Shown here piece by piece: positions 30,278-40,031 of a stretch of 64,000 nt of DNA. A model generated the notes under the pieces. That model ran no database searches. It saw only the letters and a list, made by a program, of their open reading frames with translations, and had not been told where the DNA came from. The number at the start of each line of letters is the position of its first letter. The first letter of the stretch is position 1. A program made the translations under genes and the position numbers. The stretch comes from Pseudomonas guariconensis (lineage in GTDB: Bacteria; Pseudomonadota; Gammaproteobacteria; Pseudomonadales; Pseudomonadaceae): positions 186,001-250,000 of the forward strand of contig NZ_FMYX01000007.1 in NCBI RefSeq assembly GCF_900102675.1, read 5' to 3'.

Positions 30278-31041
30278 ACCGGGTGATCAACCTGCTGATC
30301 GTCGTCGCGATTCTCGCCGCTGTGGTGGCGTCGTTCAGCTACCTCGAGCTGGACATGGCGTCGGTGGTCGGCAACGGCGGGCTGGCGCAGATGGGCGAAT
30401 ATGCACGCCGATTCCTGAGCCCGGACCTGTCCACCGAGCACCTGCGAGCCGTAGGCAAGGGCGCACTGGAGACACTGGCCATGTCTGGGCTTGGAACCCT
30501 GCTGGCAATGGTACTCGGCCTGTTGCTGGCGCTGCCGGCCGCCGGCCGCTTCGGCTGGCCGCTGCAGGGCGCTGCGCGGTTGCTGCTCAATGCCTTGCGT
30601 GCAATCCCTGAGCTCGTCTGGGCCGCTTTGACCGTGCTCGCTGCGGGCCTAGGCCCCAACGCCGGCACCCTGGCTTTGGCCCTGCATACTGCAGGCGTAT
30701 TGGGCCGCCTGTTCGCCGAGGCCCTGGAAAACGCCCCCGCCGAGCCTGCTGCCGCCATCCGCCTGCAAGGTGGCAGCCAGGCTGCGGCGTTCTGCTTCGG
30801 CACCTTGCCCAATCTCTGGCCGCAATTGCTTGCCTACAGCCTCTATCGTTGGGAAAACAATATCCGCATGGCCAGCGTGCTCGGTTTCGTCGGCGCCGGC
30901 GGGCTGGGACAGATGCTCTACACCACCCTGAGCCTGTTCCAGGAGGCCCAGGCCAGCACCGTGATCATCGGCATGCTGGTGCTGGTGTTGCTGGTGGATG
31001 CCTTCAGCGACGTGCTGCGCCAGCGGTACGTGCGCGCCTGA
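30274..31041 (+). CDS. ABC transporter permease, PhnE-like, second copy
   Basis: A 255-residue permease homologous to the preceding one (LLNALRAIPELVWAALTVLA; LGFVGAGGLGQMLYTTLSLF). The ATG at 30274 sits in an ATGA overlap with the upstream stop; longer in-frame versions overlap the first permease and were rejected. Last gene of the four-gene operon. No clear terminator was seen before the convergent acetyltransferase gene. Confidence 0.87.
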   Translation: MNRVINLLIVVAILAAVVASFSYLELDMASVVGNGGLAQMGEYARRFLSPDLSTEHLRAVGKGALETLAMSGLGTLLAMVLGLLLALPAAGRFGWPLQGAARLLLNALRAIPELVWAALTVLAAGLGPNAGTLALALHTAGVLGRLFAEALENAPAEPAAAIRLQGGSQAAAFCFGTLPNLWPQLLAYSLYRWENNIRMASVLGFVGAGGLGQMLYTTLSLFQEAQASTVIIGMLVLVLLVDAFSDVLRQRYVRA

Positions 31042-31088
31042 GCCCTTGGTGGGCTGCGCTCACTAGGAAAGGGCCGGGGAAGCGAGGG

Positions 31089-31568
31089 TCAAGCGAGCAC
31101 CTGCCTCATCTGCACCAATGCCACTCGGCTGCCATCCGGCGCCTGGCGCTCTTCGATGCCAAACGGCACGAAGCCCAGCTGTGGATAAAGCAGCAAACCC
31201 GCCGTGTTGTGGTTGAAGCACGATACCCACACCTCCCGTGCCGCGAATCGCTCCCGCGCCTGGTCGATCATGCATTGCACCAGATAGCGGGCCACGCCGT
31301 GGCCTCGCGCGGCAGGGGCCACCACCACGTTGCCCAAGGCGCACACGCCACCATGCTCGGCCTTGTAGAAATTGGCAAAGCCCAGCACCACGCCATCGCC
31401 TTCGATCACCGTCGATCCGCTGCGCTGGGCGATGGCATCGCTCAGTTGGTCGGGCGTGAGCGGGTAGGTGGCCTTCGGGAACATGTAGAAGAGCTCGTCC
31501 GGGCCTTGAGGGAAGCAGCAGATAGCGGCGATGTCGTCGTGGCGTACGGGGCGGTGTGACAGCTTCAT
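31089..31568 (-). CDS. GNAT-family N-acetyltransferase
   Basis: A 159-residue acetyltransferase. The acetyl-CoA-binding A motif is clear: VVVAPAARGHGVARYL followed by ARERFAAREVWVSCFNHNTAG. The substrate is unknown. It is convergent with the selenium-linked transporter (48 bp apart) and follows the membrane-protein gene at 31594 on the same strand by 25 bp, so the two may be co-transcribed. Confidence 0.85.
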   Translation of the reverse strand: MKLSHRPVRHDDIAAICCFPQGPDELFYMFPKATYPLTPDQLSDAIAQRSGSTVIEGDGVVLGFANFYKAEHGGVCALGNVVVAPAARGHGVARYLVQCMIDQARERFAAREVWVSCFNHNTAGLLLYPQLGFVPFGIEERQAPDGSRVALVQMRQVLA

Positions 31569-31593
31569 GGGGTATGCCTTGGATCAGTGGGGC

Positions 31594-32352
31594 TCACTTC
31601 AAGGATACATCGTTGAACTTGAGTGCCTGTGTGCCGTTATCCCGTGTTGAGAAGATCAGCTTGATCGAAGGCGAATGCTCGACCTTTCTATCCGTTTCCT
31701 GAAAGACGAGGCTCACTGTCGTGGGTACGTTACGCAACAGTTGGAAGTTGCTCCAATAACTTTGCTGTTGCTGACCGACCCGCAACTCCTTGATCTGGAT
31801 CGGGGCGCCTGCCTCGTCGAAGAACCTGCTGGCATTCTCGAATCTGAACTCACGGTCCATATCCAGGTTGGTCAGGGTGAACGTGCAGTTGGGGAAACGG
31901 CCAATGCTTTCGCAACCGACCAGCTCGATACGAACGCTATCCACAACCTCCATGCGCTTGCCCAGCAGGTTATTGCCATCGTTCTCAATGACCATCGACT
32001 GCACCTTGGCGAACTCGAACGACGGTTTTGCGTATTCGGTCCCGAGAATGAAAAAGGCGAAGGATAGACCGGCGATCAGAAAGGTCATCACTGTGCCATG
32101 GATCATCTTGGGCAGGTTGCGGATCTGCCAGCAAACCGATAGCGCACCCAATACCGTGAACACGCTTACCAGCAGCACGATATTGCGCCAATTGATGAAG
32201 CCGAAGCCGAACACACTAGGGTCGGGCACCAGGTATGTAATGATCGCCCACATGCCGCCGAGGACGACGCCAAGGCCTGTCATGATCTTGGCGACCAGCG
32301 AGGTGATCTGATTGCTGCGGGTGGAAAGCTCAGGGGCTTGCGCTTGGGTCAT
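31594..32352 (-). CDS. Orphan membrane protein of unknown function
   Basis: A 252-residue protein with three N-terminal membrane helices (VAKIMTGLGVVLGGMWAIIT; INWRNIVLLVSVFTVLGAL; IHGTVMTFLIAGLSFAFFIL). A C-terminal domain of about 140 residues contains two Cys (VGCESIGRFPNCTFTL) that may pair if it is periplasmic. I do not recognise the family. Codon use is less GC-rich than the neighbours (more A/T third positions), and the gene lies next to REPINs and small accessory genes, which suggests it is not core. Confidence 0.7.
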   Translation of the reverse strand: MTQAQAPELSTRSNQITSLVAKIMTGLGVVLGGMWAIITYLVPDPSVFGFGFINWRNIVLLVSVFTVLGALSVCWQIRNLPKMIHGTVMTFLIAGLSFAFFILGTEYAKPSFEFAKVQSMVIENDGNNLLGKRMEVVDSVRIELVGCESIGRFPNCTFTLTNLDMDREFRFENASRFFDEAGAPIQIKELRVGQQQQSYWSNFQLLRNVPTTVSLVFQETDRKVEHSPSIKLIFSTRDNGTQALKFNDVSLK

Positions 32353-32460
32353 TCGAACTCCATTTCGTGCATCGTGGCAGGATGGGTGATTTCAAAATGA
32401 CATTATCCGGTTGGTTGAAGCGCCGGTAAAGCTGCTGCGATGGCAGATGCCACGCCAGCC

Positions 32461-32553
32461 TGGTAGGAGCGGGCTTGCCCCGCGAACAAGGGCGAAGCCC
32501 TTGCCATGCCGGCGCGTTTCCAGGCCAGACCAACCGCGGGCCCGCTCCCACAG
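32461..32553. repeat. REPIN A
   Basis: Two inverted REP units: GGTAGGAGCGGGCTTGCCCC on the left and GCGGGCCCGCTCCCACAGG on the right. The interior contains TTGCCATG and GCGCGTTTCCAGGCC. It is the same subtype and orientation as REPIN B about 980 bp away. Confidence 0.75.
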
Positions 32554-32616
32554 GGTTTCCCGAATCAAATGGCGATGCATCGTTCGATGAGAGAGCGGGC
32601 TTATCCGATGATGTGC

Positions 32617-32880
32617 CTATGGCTGTGCGCGCTGGCGCCCAACCTCCACGTCATCCATGATCGCCTTGGCCATATCGCTGAGCAGATGTGCCGCCCAGCC
32701 GAGGTCCGCCTCGCCATCGGTCGCCGCCAGCAGCGTCATTCGCCGCACACACTGCAGCATCGCCGAGGCCTGGTCCAACGCCAAGATCGCGTCCTGTCCC
32801 GGTTCCACCCGAAACAAAGGCGCATCACCCGTGCCGTAGCCAAAGCAGGTCACGCCTACTGTCTTGGTTGTCATCGTCAT
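32617..32880 (-). CDS. DUF3077 family protein
   Basis: An 87-residue soluble protein of the Pseudomonas-enriched DUF3077 family (PLFRVEPGQDAILALDQASA; LLAATDGEADLGWAAHLLSD). The family is predicted helical and of unknown function. It starts 5 nt after the upstream DUF6124 stop with no strong ribosome site of its own, so translation is probably coupled. A start two codons later (MTTKTVGV) is possible. Confidence 0.78.
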   Translation of the reverse strand: MTMTTKTVGVTCFGYGTGDAPLFRVEPGQDAILALDQASAMLQCVRRMTLLAATDGEADLGWAAHLLSDMAKAIMDDVEVGRQRAQP

Positions 32881-32885
32881 GCTTG

Positions 32886-33119
32886 TCAGTGGCGTACCTG
32901 AACCTTGCTCAGCGCCATTTCCACCATGCCGCGAGCCGCCTCGATCTCGTGCATCGTGGCCAGGGTCAGCGCCTGAGCGGATGAGGCCTGATGGGCGAGG
33001 GTGTTCTGCTGGGCGATGGAGAGGGCGCAAACCAGGTATTCGGAGGTCTGCATCAGGATGTCTTCGAGAGAATGGGCGAGCTCGGTGGGGTAGGGTGGGT
33101 CGGGGACGATCTTTAACAT
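32886..33119 (-). CDS. DUF6124 family protein
   Basis: A 77-residue helical soluble protein matching the DUF6124 type (SLEDILMQTSEYLVCALSIA; ALTLATMHEIEAARGMVEMA). Function is unknown; it is a frequent partner of DUF3077 genes in Pseudomonas as far as I recall. The ATG follows AGGAG by 7 nt. That ribosome site is partly inside a perfect 9-bp inverted repeat in the leader (see 33120-33330), which suggests RNA-level control. Confidence 0.75.
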   Translation of the reverse strand: MLKIVPDPPYPTELAHSLEDILMQTSEYLVCALSIAQQNTLAHQASSAQALTLATMHEIEAARGMVEMALSKVQVRH

Positions 33120-33330
33120 GGTGGTCTCCTAGCTTCGGGAAGGCGCCACCACCATTTGCTGTCAAACAAGAGGGTGGCGGCAGTACGCGGGTTGACAGAC
33201 CGAGGAAGCTAGGCACTCGGCGCGCCCGAAGGCGCCCCACGTACAACCGCCATAAAAGCGAATTGATGCGTCGGTAGCTTCGAATCGGCCTGTCAAAGCC
33301 GGTCGTTGAATTGGCAACGACAGGCCGAGA
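33120..33330 (-). promoter_or_regulatory. Structured leader, candidate RNA switch before DUF6124-DUF3077
   Basis: On the minus transcript, from 5' to 3', the elements are as follows. A long hairpin lies at 33327-33286 (CGGCCTGT/ACAGGCCG with inner CGTTG/CAACG). Then comes GAAGCTA (33281-33275) and a UUCG-capped stem GCGCC-TTCG-GGCGC (33235-33222). Next are CCTAGCTTC (33213-33205), a stem CGCCACC/GGTGGCG (33179-33173/33150-33144), and GAAGCTAGG (33136-33128), which runs into the AGGAG ribosome site. The central CCTAGCTTC can pair with either flanking arm. A 14-codon frame (33253-33209) ends with its TAG inside the central arm. Confidence 0.5.
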
Positions 33331-33441
33331 CTAGAACCCGATCCAGAGCACCGCAATGGCTTGAAGGGGACAGGGAGTATGTTTGGGAAACAGCCTACAG
33401 GGAATGCGGGAAATCTGAAAATATGAGGAGTCGCGCATACC

Positions 33442-33541
33442 TTGTGGGAGCTGGCTTGTCCCGCGATCAAGGTCGAAGTCCGTGCCATGCAAGCGCGTTT
33501 CCAGGCCCGGCCAATCGCGGGACAAGCCCGCTCCTACAGGA
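33442..33541. repeat. REPIN B
   Basis: Inverted REP units TTGTGGGAGCTGGCTTGTCC and GGGACAAGCCCGCTCCTACA. The interior shares TGCCATGC and GCGCGTTTCCAGGCC with REPIN A in the same orientation. Between this element and the DUF6124 leader (33331-33441) nothing else was recognised. Confidence 0.75.
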
Positions 33542-33583
33542 GACGCGCTATGGCCTTTGGAGAAGAGGCCAAATCCCGGGCAC

Positions 33584-33612
33584 AAAAAAACCGACCATAA
33601 GGTCGGTTTTTT
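33584..33612. terminator. Bidirectional terminator downstream of tRNA-Leu
   Basis: AAACCGACC / GGTCGGTTT with loop ATAA, flanked by A and T runs on both sides. On the minus strand it ends the tRNA-Leu transcript 8 bp after the CCA. Confidence 0.9.
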
Positions 33613-33620
33613 CCGGATCT

Positions 33621-33705
33621 TGGTGCCCCGAGGGAGACTCGAACTCCCACTCCTTTCGAAAACGGATTTTGAATCCGCCGCGTCTACCAATTCCGCCATC
33701 AGGGC
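33621..33705 (-). tRNA. tRNA-Leu (anticodon CAA)
   Basis: An 85-nt class II tRNA with encoded CCA. The acceptor stem starts GCCCTGA and ends before the CCA in CGGGGCA-type pairing, the D-loop has AATTGGTAGAC, and the T-arm has GTTCGAGTC. The anticodon loop TTCAAAA gives CAA, decoding UUG. The long variable arm (TTTCGAAAGGAGTG) confirms the Leu class. Confidence 0.95.
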
Positions 33706-33813
33706 TTGTGGGGGCGCAGTATAGAGAGCCGCCGTGGGTCGGTCAATCGGGTTTCATGGTCAATTTTCGTTCGTTGGGCTAAACTTTCCGACCCTGTCGA
33801 ACCGAACACCATC

Positions 33814-35993
<2,180 letters not shown>

Positions 35994-36036
35994 CTGTTCG
36001 CATCCATTATTAGAAAATATCCATTAGGAGTGCCCA

Positions 36037-36372
36037 ATGAGCTTCTTGATTCCCGCCGCCTACGCGGACGCAGCAGCCCCTGCCGCCGGCCCTGCCGGTA
36101 CCGGTTTTGAATGGATCTTCCTGGTCGGTTTCCTGGTCATCTTCTATCTGATGATCTGGCGCCCACAGGCCAAGCGTGCCAAGGAGCAGAAGAACCTGCT
36201 GAGCAACTTGCAAAAAGGTGACGAAGTTGTCACCAACGGCGGTATCGCCGGCAAGATCGTCAAAGTCTCCGATGACTTCGTGGTACTGGAAGTGTCCGAC
36301 AACGTCGAGCTGAAGTTCCAGAAGGGCGCCGTTGCCGCGACCCTGCCAAAAGGTACGCTCAAGGCTATCTGA
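36037..36372 (+). CDS. yajC: Sec translocon accessory subunit YajC
   Basis: A 111-residue protein with one membrane helix (GFEWIFLVGFLVIFYLMIW) and a cytoplasmic domain (QKNLLSNLQKGDEVVTNGG). It associates with SecDF and YidC. It is 43 bp after tgt and 63 bp before secD, in the common tgt-yajC-secD-secF order. Confidence 0.95.
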   Translation: MSFLIPAAYADAAAPAAGPAGTGFEWIFLVGFLVIFYLMIWRPQAKRAKEQKNLLSNLQKGDEVVTNGGIAGKIVKVSDDFVVLEVSDNVELKFQKGAVAATLPKGTLKAI

Positions 36373-36395
36373 GTTACCGGTTATCTTTTCCAGTC

Positions 36396-36414
36396 GGGGC
36401 GCGCAACGCGCCCC
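36396..36414. other. Strong hairpin between yajC and secD
   Basis: GGGGCGCG / CGCGCCCC with a 3-nt loop and no T run. It probably marks an RNA-processing or partial-attenuation point inside the yajC-secD-secF transcript. Confidence 0.55.
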
Positions 36415-36435
36415 GCGTCTTGAACGGGCGGCGTG

Positions 36436-38298
36436 ATGCTGAACAAATACCCTCTGTGGAAATACCTGCTGATCCTGCTGGTACTGGCGATCGGCTTTAT
36501 TTATTCCGCTCCCAACCTCTACCCGGATGACCCGGCGGTGCAGATCAGCGGTGCGAGCTCCGCGCTGCATGTGAGCCAGGCCGATTTGGATCGCGCCACC
36601 AAGGCGCTGACCGATGCCGGTATCGCCGTCAAGGGCGGCAGCCTGGGTGAGAAGGGCAGTGCGCTGGTGCGCCTGACCAACCAGGAAGACCAGCTCCCAG
36701 CCAAGGATGTGGTACGCAAGGCACTGGGCGATGATTACGTCGTGGCCCTGAACCTGGCCCAGACCACCCCGCAATGGCTGCGCAACCTCGGCGCCAGCCC
36801 GATGAAACTGGGCCTGGACCTGTCCGGTGGTGTGCACTTCCTGCTGGAAGTGGACATGGACAAGGCCATGAGCGCCCGTATGAAAGTCTACGAAGGCGAG
36901 GTCAAGACCTTGCTGCGCAAAGAGCGCATCCGCTATCGCAGCCTGCCCCAGCAGGACGGCGCGATCATGCTGGGCTTTGCCGACGATGCCACCCGCGAAC
37001 AGGCTCGCAGCCTGGTCCGCAAGAATTTCAATGACTTCGACCTGACCACCACCGAGCGCAACGAGCTCGCCGTGCTGCGTCTGGCGCTGACCCCGGCCAA
37101 AGTCGCCGAGATCCGCGAATACTCGATCAAGCAGAACCTGACCACCGTCCGTAACCGGGTCAACGAGCTGGGCGTCGCCGAGCCGCTGGTTCAGCGTCAG
37201 GGTGCCAACCGTATCGTGGTCGAGCTGCCAGGCGTGCAGGACACCGCCGAGGCCAAGCGTATCCTGGGCAAGACCGCCAACCTGGAGTTTCGCTTCGGCG
37301 CCGAGCCGGGCGCGTCCAAGGCTACCACCGAGGTCTTCGAGTTCCGCGAAGGTGGCCGTTCCGCTGCAGTCGAGCGTGGCCTGATCATCACAGGCGACCA
37401 GGTGACCGACGCCCAGGCCAGCTTCGATGAGCATGGCCGTCCGCAGGTGAACATCCGTCTCGATGGTCACGGCGGCGAGCTGATGAGCCGCGCTACCCGT
37501 ACCAACGTCGGGCGCAGCATGGCGGTGATCTTCATCGAGCAGAAGCCGATGACCCGCTACGAGAAGCAGATGGTCAACGGTGTCGAGAAAGACGTCGCGG
37601 TCCAGACCTTCAAGGAAGAGAAGAAGATCATCAGCCTGGCGACCATCCAGTCGCCGCTGGGCAGCCAGTTCCGTATCACCGGCCTGAACGGCCAGGGCGA
37701 ATCGTCCGAGCTGGCCCTGCTGCTGCGCGCTGGTGGCCTGGCGGCGCCGATGTACTTTGCCGAAGAGCGCACCATCGGCCCGAGCCTGGGTGCCGACAAC
37801 ATCACCAAGGGTATCGATGCGTCCCTGTGGGGCATGCTGTTCGTCTCGCTGTTCATCATCGCCATCTACCGTGCCTTCGGCGTGCTGGCGACCATCGCCC
37901 TGGCGGGCAACATGGTATTGCTGTTGGCGCTGATGTCGCTGCTGGGCGCTACCCTGACCCTGCCGGGTATCGCCGGTATCGTACTGACCATGGGTATGGC
38001 GGTGGACGCCAACGTGCTGATCTTCTCGCGTATCCGTGAAGAGATCGCGGCGGGCATGTCGGTTCAGCGCGCCATTCACGAAGGCTTCAACCGTGCCTAC
38101 TCGGCGATCGTCGATGCCAACCTGACCACGCTGCTGGTCGGCGGCATCCTGTTCGCCATGGGTACCGGTCCGGTTAAAGGCTTCGCCGTCACCATGTCCC
38201 TCGGGATTTTCACCTCGATGTTCACCGCCGTCATGATGACCCGTGCACTGGTCAACCTGACTTGTGGCGGGCGTGACATCAAGAAGCTGTGGGTTTGA
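36436..38298 (+). CDS. secD: Protein translocase subunit SecD
   Basis: A 620-residue RND-type inner-membrane protein that uses proton-motive force to aid late export with SecYEG. It has an N-terminal helix, a large periplasmic domain with the motif LGLDLSGGVHFLLEVD, and a C-terminal six-helix block (ITKGIDASLWGMLFVSLF; GMAVDANVLIFSRIREE). Start: ATG at 36436; a GTG at 36433 would add one residue. Confidence 0.97.
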   Translation: MLNKYPLWKYLLILLVLAIGFIYSAPNLYPDDPAVQISGASSALHVSQADLDRATKALTDAGIAVKGGSLGEKGSALVRLTNQEDQLPAKDVVRKALGDDYVVALNLAQTTPQWLRNLGASPMKLGLDLSGGVHFLLEVDMDKAMSARMKVYEGEVKTLLRKERIRYRSLPQQDGAIMLGFADDATREQARSLVRKNFNDFDLTTTERNELAVLRLALTPAKVAEIREYSIKQNLTTVRNRVNELGVAEPLVQRQGANRIVVELPGVQDTAEAKRILGKTANLEFRFGAEPGASKATTEVFEFREGGRSAAVERGLIITGDQVTDAQASFDEHGRPQVNIRLDGHGGELMSRATRTNVGRSMAVIFIEQKPMTRYEKQMVNGVEKDVAVQTFKEEKKIISLATIQSPLGSQFRITGLNGQGESSELALLLRAGGLAAPMYFAEERTIGPSLGADNITKGIDASLWGMLFVSLFIIAIYRAFGVLATIALAGNMVLLLALMSLLGATLTLPGIAGIVLTMGMAVDANVLIFSRIREEIAAGMSVQRAIHEGFNRAYSAIVDANLTTLLVGGILFAMGTGPVKGFAVTMSLGIFTSMFTAVMMTRALVNLTCGGRDIKKLWV

Positions 38299-38308
38299 GG
38301 GAGCTGAC

Positions 38309-39217
38309 ATGAAAACCATCAACTTCATGGGCGTACGCAACGTCGCGTTCGCCATCACTGCGCTCCTGACTGTCCTGGCGTTGTTCAGCTGGTGGCAAAA
38401 GGGCCTGAACTTCGGCCTGGACTTCACCGGCGGTACGCTGATCGAGCTGACCTATGAGCGTCCTGCGGACCTCAAGGCGGTCCGTGCCGAGCTGGTCGAC
38501 TCCGGCTTCCACGAGGCTGTCGTGCAGAGCTTCGGCGCCACCACCGACCTGCTGGTGCGTATGCCTGGTGACGACCCGCAATTGGGTAATAAGGTGGCCG
38601 AAGCCCTGCAGAAGGCAGGTGGCGACAATCCGGCAACCGTCAAGCGTGTCGAGTTCGTCGGCCCTCAGGTGGGCGAGGAGCTGCGTGACCAGGGTGGCCT
38701 GGGCATGCTCCTGGCGCTGGGGGGCATCCTGGTCTACCTGGCATTCCGCTTCCAGTGGAAGTTCGCCGTTGGTGCAATCGTCTCGCTGATCCACGACGTG
38801 GTGGTGACGCTGGGTATCCTGTCGTTCTTCCAGATCACCTTCGACCTGACGGTGCTGGCGGCGGTCCTGGCGATCATTGGTTACTCGCTCAACGACACCA
38901 TCGTCGTCTTCGACCGGGTACGTGAAAACTTCCGCGTCATGCGCAAGGCCTCGCTGATCGAGAACATCAACGTTTCGACCACCCAGACCCTGCTGCGTAC
39001 CATCGCCACCTCGGTGTCGACCTTGCTGGCTATCGCTGCGCTGCTGTTCTTCGGTGGTGACAACCTGTTCGGCTTCTCCCTGGCGCTGTTCATCGGTGTC
39101 ATGGCGGGTACCTACTCGTCGATCTACATCGCCAACGTGGTGCTGATCTGGCTGAATCTGAGCAGTGAAGACCTGATTCCGCCCGCCAAGACTGACGGTG
39201 TGGACGACCGTCCGTAA
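38309..39217 (+). CDS. secF: Protein translocase subunit SecF
   Basis: A 302-residue partner of SecD with six helices. Family motifs: GLNFGLDFTGGTLIEL at the N-terminus and GYSLNDTIVVFDRVREN in the membrane block. The ATG lies 10 bp after the secD stop with GAGG nearby. A strong terminator follows. Confidence 0.97.
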   Translation: MKTINFMGVRNVAFAITALLTVLALFSWWQKGLNFGLDFTGGTLIELTYERPADLKAVRAELVDSGFHEAVVQSFGATTDLLVRMPGDDPQLGNKVAEALQKAGGDNPATVKRVEFVGPQVGEELRDQGGLGMLLALGGILVYLAFRFQWKFAVGAIVSLIHDVVVTLGILSFFQITFDLTVLAAVLAIIGYSLNDTIVVFDRVRENFRVMRKASLIENINVSTTQTLLRTIATSVSTLLAIAALLFFGGDNLFGFSLALFIGVMAGTYSSIYIANVVLIWLNLSSEDLIPPAKTDGVDDRP

Positions 39218-39248
39218 GGTTGTTTCCTACGCCATTTGGCGTAAAGAG

Positions 39249-39281
39249 AGGCGCGAGTATTGAACTCGCGCCTTTTTTTTT
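39249..39281 (+). terminator. Terminator of the secDF transcript
   Basis: AGGCGCGAGT / ACTCGCGCCT with loop ATTGA and nine T residues. Confidence 0.93.
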
Positions 39282-39337
39282 GCTCCAAGGCTGGGAGAAG
39301 GCGGGCGCGAGCCCGCAGGTGCGATCAGGAGGTTCAC

Positions 39338-39886
39338 GTGAATAAATCAATGCTAGTGGGTGCGGTTCTGGGTGCTGTCGGTGTAACCGCCGGAGGTGCT
39401 GTGGCGACCTACAGCTTGGTGAACAAGGGGCCGGAGTACGCCCAGGTCACGGACGTGCAGCCCATCAAGGAAACCATCAAGACGCCGCGTCAGGTCTGCC
39501 GGGACGTCGCGGTCACGCGTCAGGCGCCGGTCAAGGACCAGCATCAGATCGCCGGTACCGTGGTCGGAGCAATCGCAGGTGGCCTGCTGGGTAACCAGAT
39601 CGGTGGCGGCACCGGCAAGAAGATCGCGACCGTGGCCGGTGCGGTCGGTGGCGGCTATGCGGGAAACAAGGTGCAGGAGGGGATGCAGGAGCGTGACACC
39701 TATACCACCACGCAAACCCGCTGCAACACCGTCAATGACCTGAGCGAGAAAGTGGTCGGCTACAACGTGACCTACTCCATTGGAGACAAGGTCGGGCGGG
39801 TGAAAATGAACCACGAGCCGGGTTCGACCATCCCGCTGGACAAGAACGGCAACCTGGTCCTTAGCGAAAACCAGGCAGGACAATGA
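39338..39886 (+). CDS. Glycine-zipper 2TM-domain envelope protein
   Basis: A 182-residue protein with an N-terminal hydrophobic segment (MLVGAVLGAVGVTAGGAVAT) and a central glycine zipper (GTVVGAIAGGLLGNQIGGG; VAGAVGGGYAGNKVQEGM), as in SlyB/YMGG-type envelope proteins. The C-terminal part is polar with one conserved Cys (TRCNTVNDL). The GTG at 39338 is preceded by AGGAGG at ideal distance, and a later ATG at 39350 is less likely. It probably sits in the periplasm or at the outer membrane. Function is unknown. Confidence 0.8.
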   Translation: MNKSMLVGAVLGAVGVTAGGAVATYSLVNKGPEYAQVTDVQPIKETIKTPRQVCRDVAVTRQAPVKDQHQIAGTVVGAIAGGLLGNQIGGGTGKKIATVAGAVGGGYAGNKVQEGMQERDTYTTTQTRCNTVNDLSEKVVGYNVTYSIGDKVGRVKMNHEPGSTIPLDKNGNLVLSENQAGQ

Positions 39887-39914
39887 CGCTCACGCCGGCA
39901 CTCTGGTGCTGGCC

Positions 39915-39944
39915 GCTTCGCGGGTGAGTCCGCGCTCCCACAGG
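39915..39944. repeat. Single REP unit
   Basis: CTTCGCGGGTGAGTCCGCGC followed by TCCCACAGG, a P. putida-type REP core with an imperfect CGCGG/CCGCG stem. Confidence 0.65.
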
Positions 39945-39984
39945 TTCTAGGCTTGCACAGCGCTTGTGGTCTTTCTCTGAACCA

Positions 39985-40015
39985 TAAAAAAAGCACCCCG
40001 AGGGGTGCTTTTTTT
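39985..40015. terminator. Bidirectional terminator between the glycine-zipper gene and suhB
   Basis: AAAAAGCACCCC / GGGGTGCTTTTT with A/T runs on both sides, located between two convergent genes. Confidence 0.93.
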
Positions 40016-40031
40016 ATGCGGCAATCGGCGC

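Noticed and set aside
36010..38427. An 805-codon open frame on the minus strand opposite secD
   Set aside because: It is antisense to a clear secD, has no domain, and is rich in His/Gln/Asp/Arg as expected from the reverse reading of GC-rich codons.
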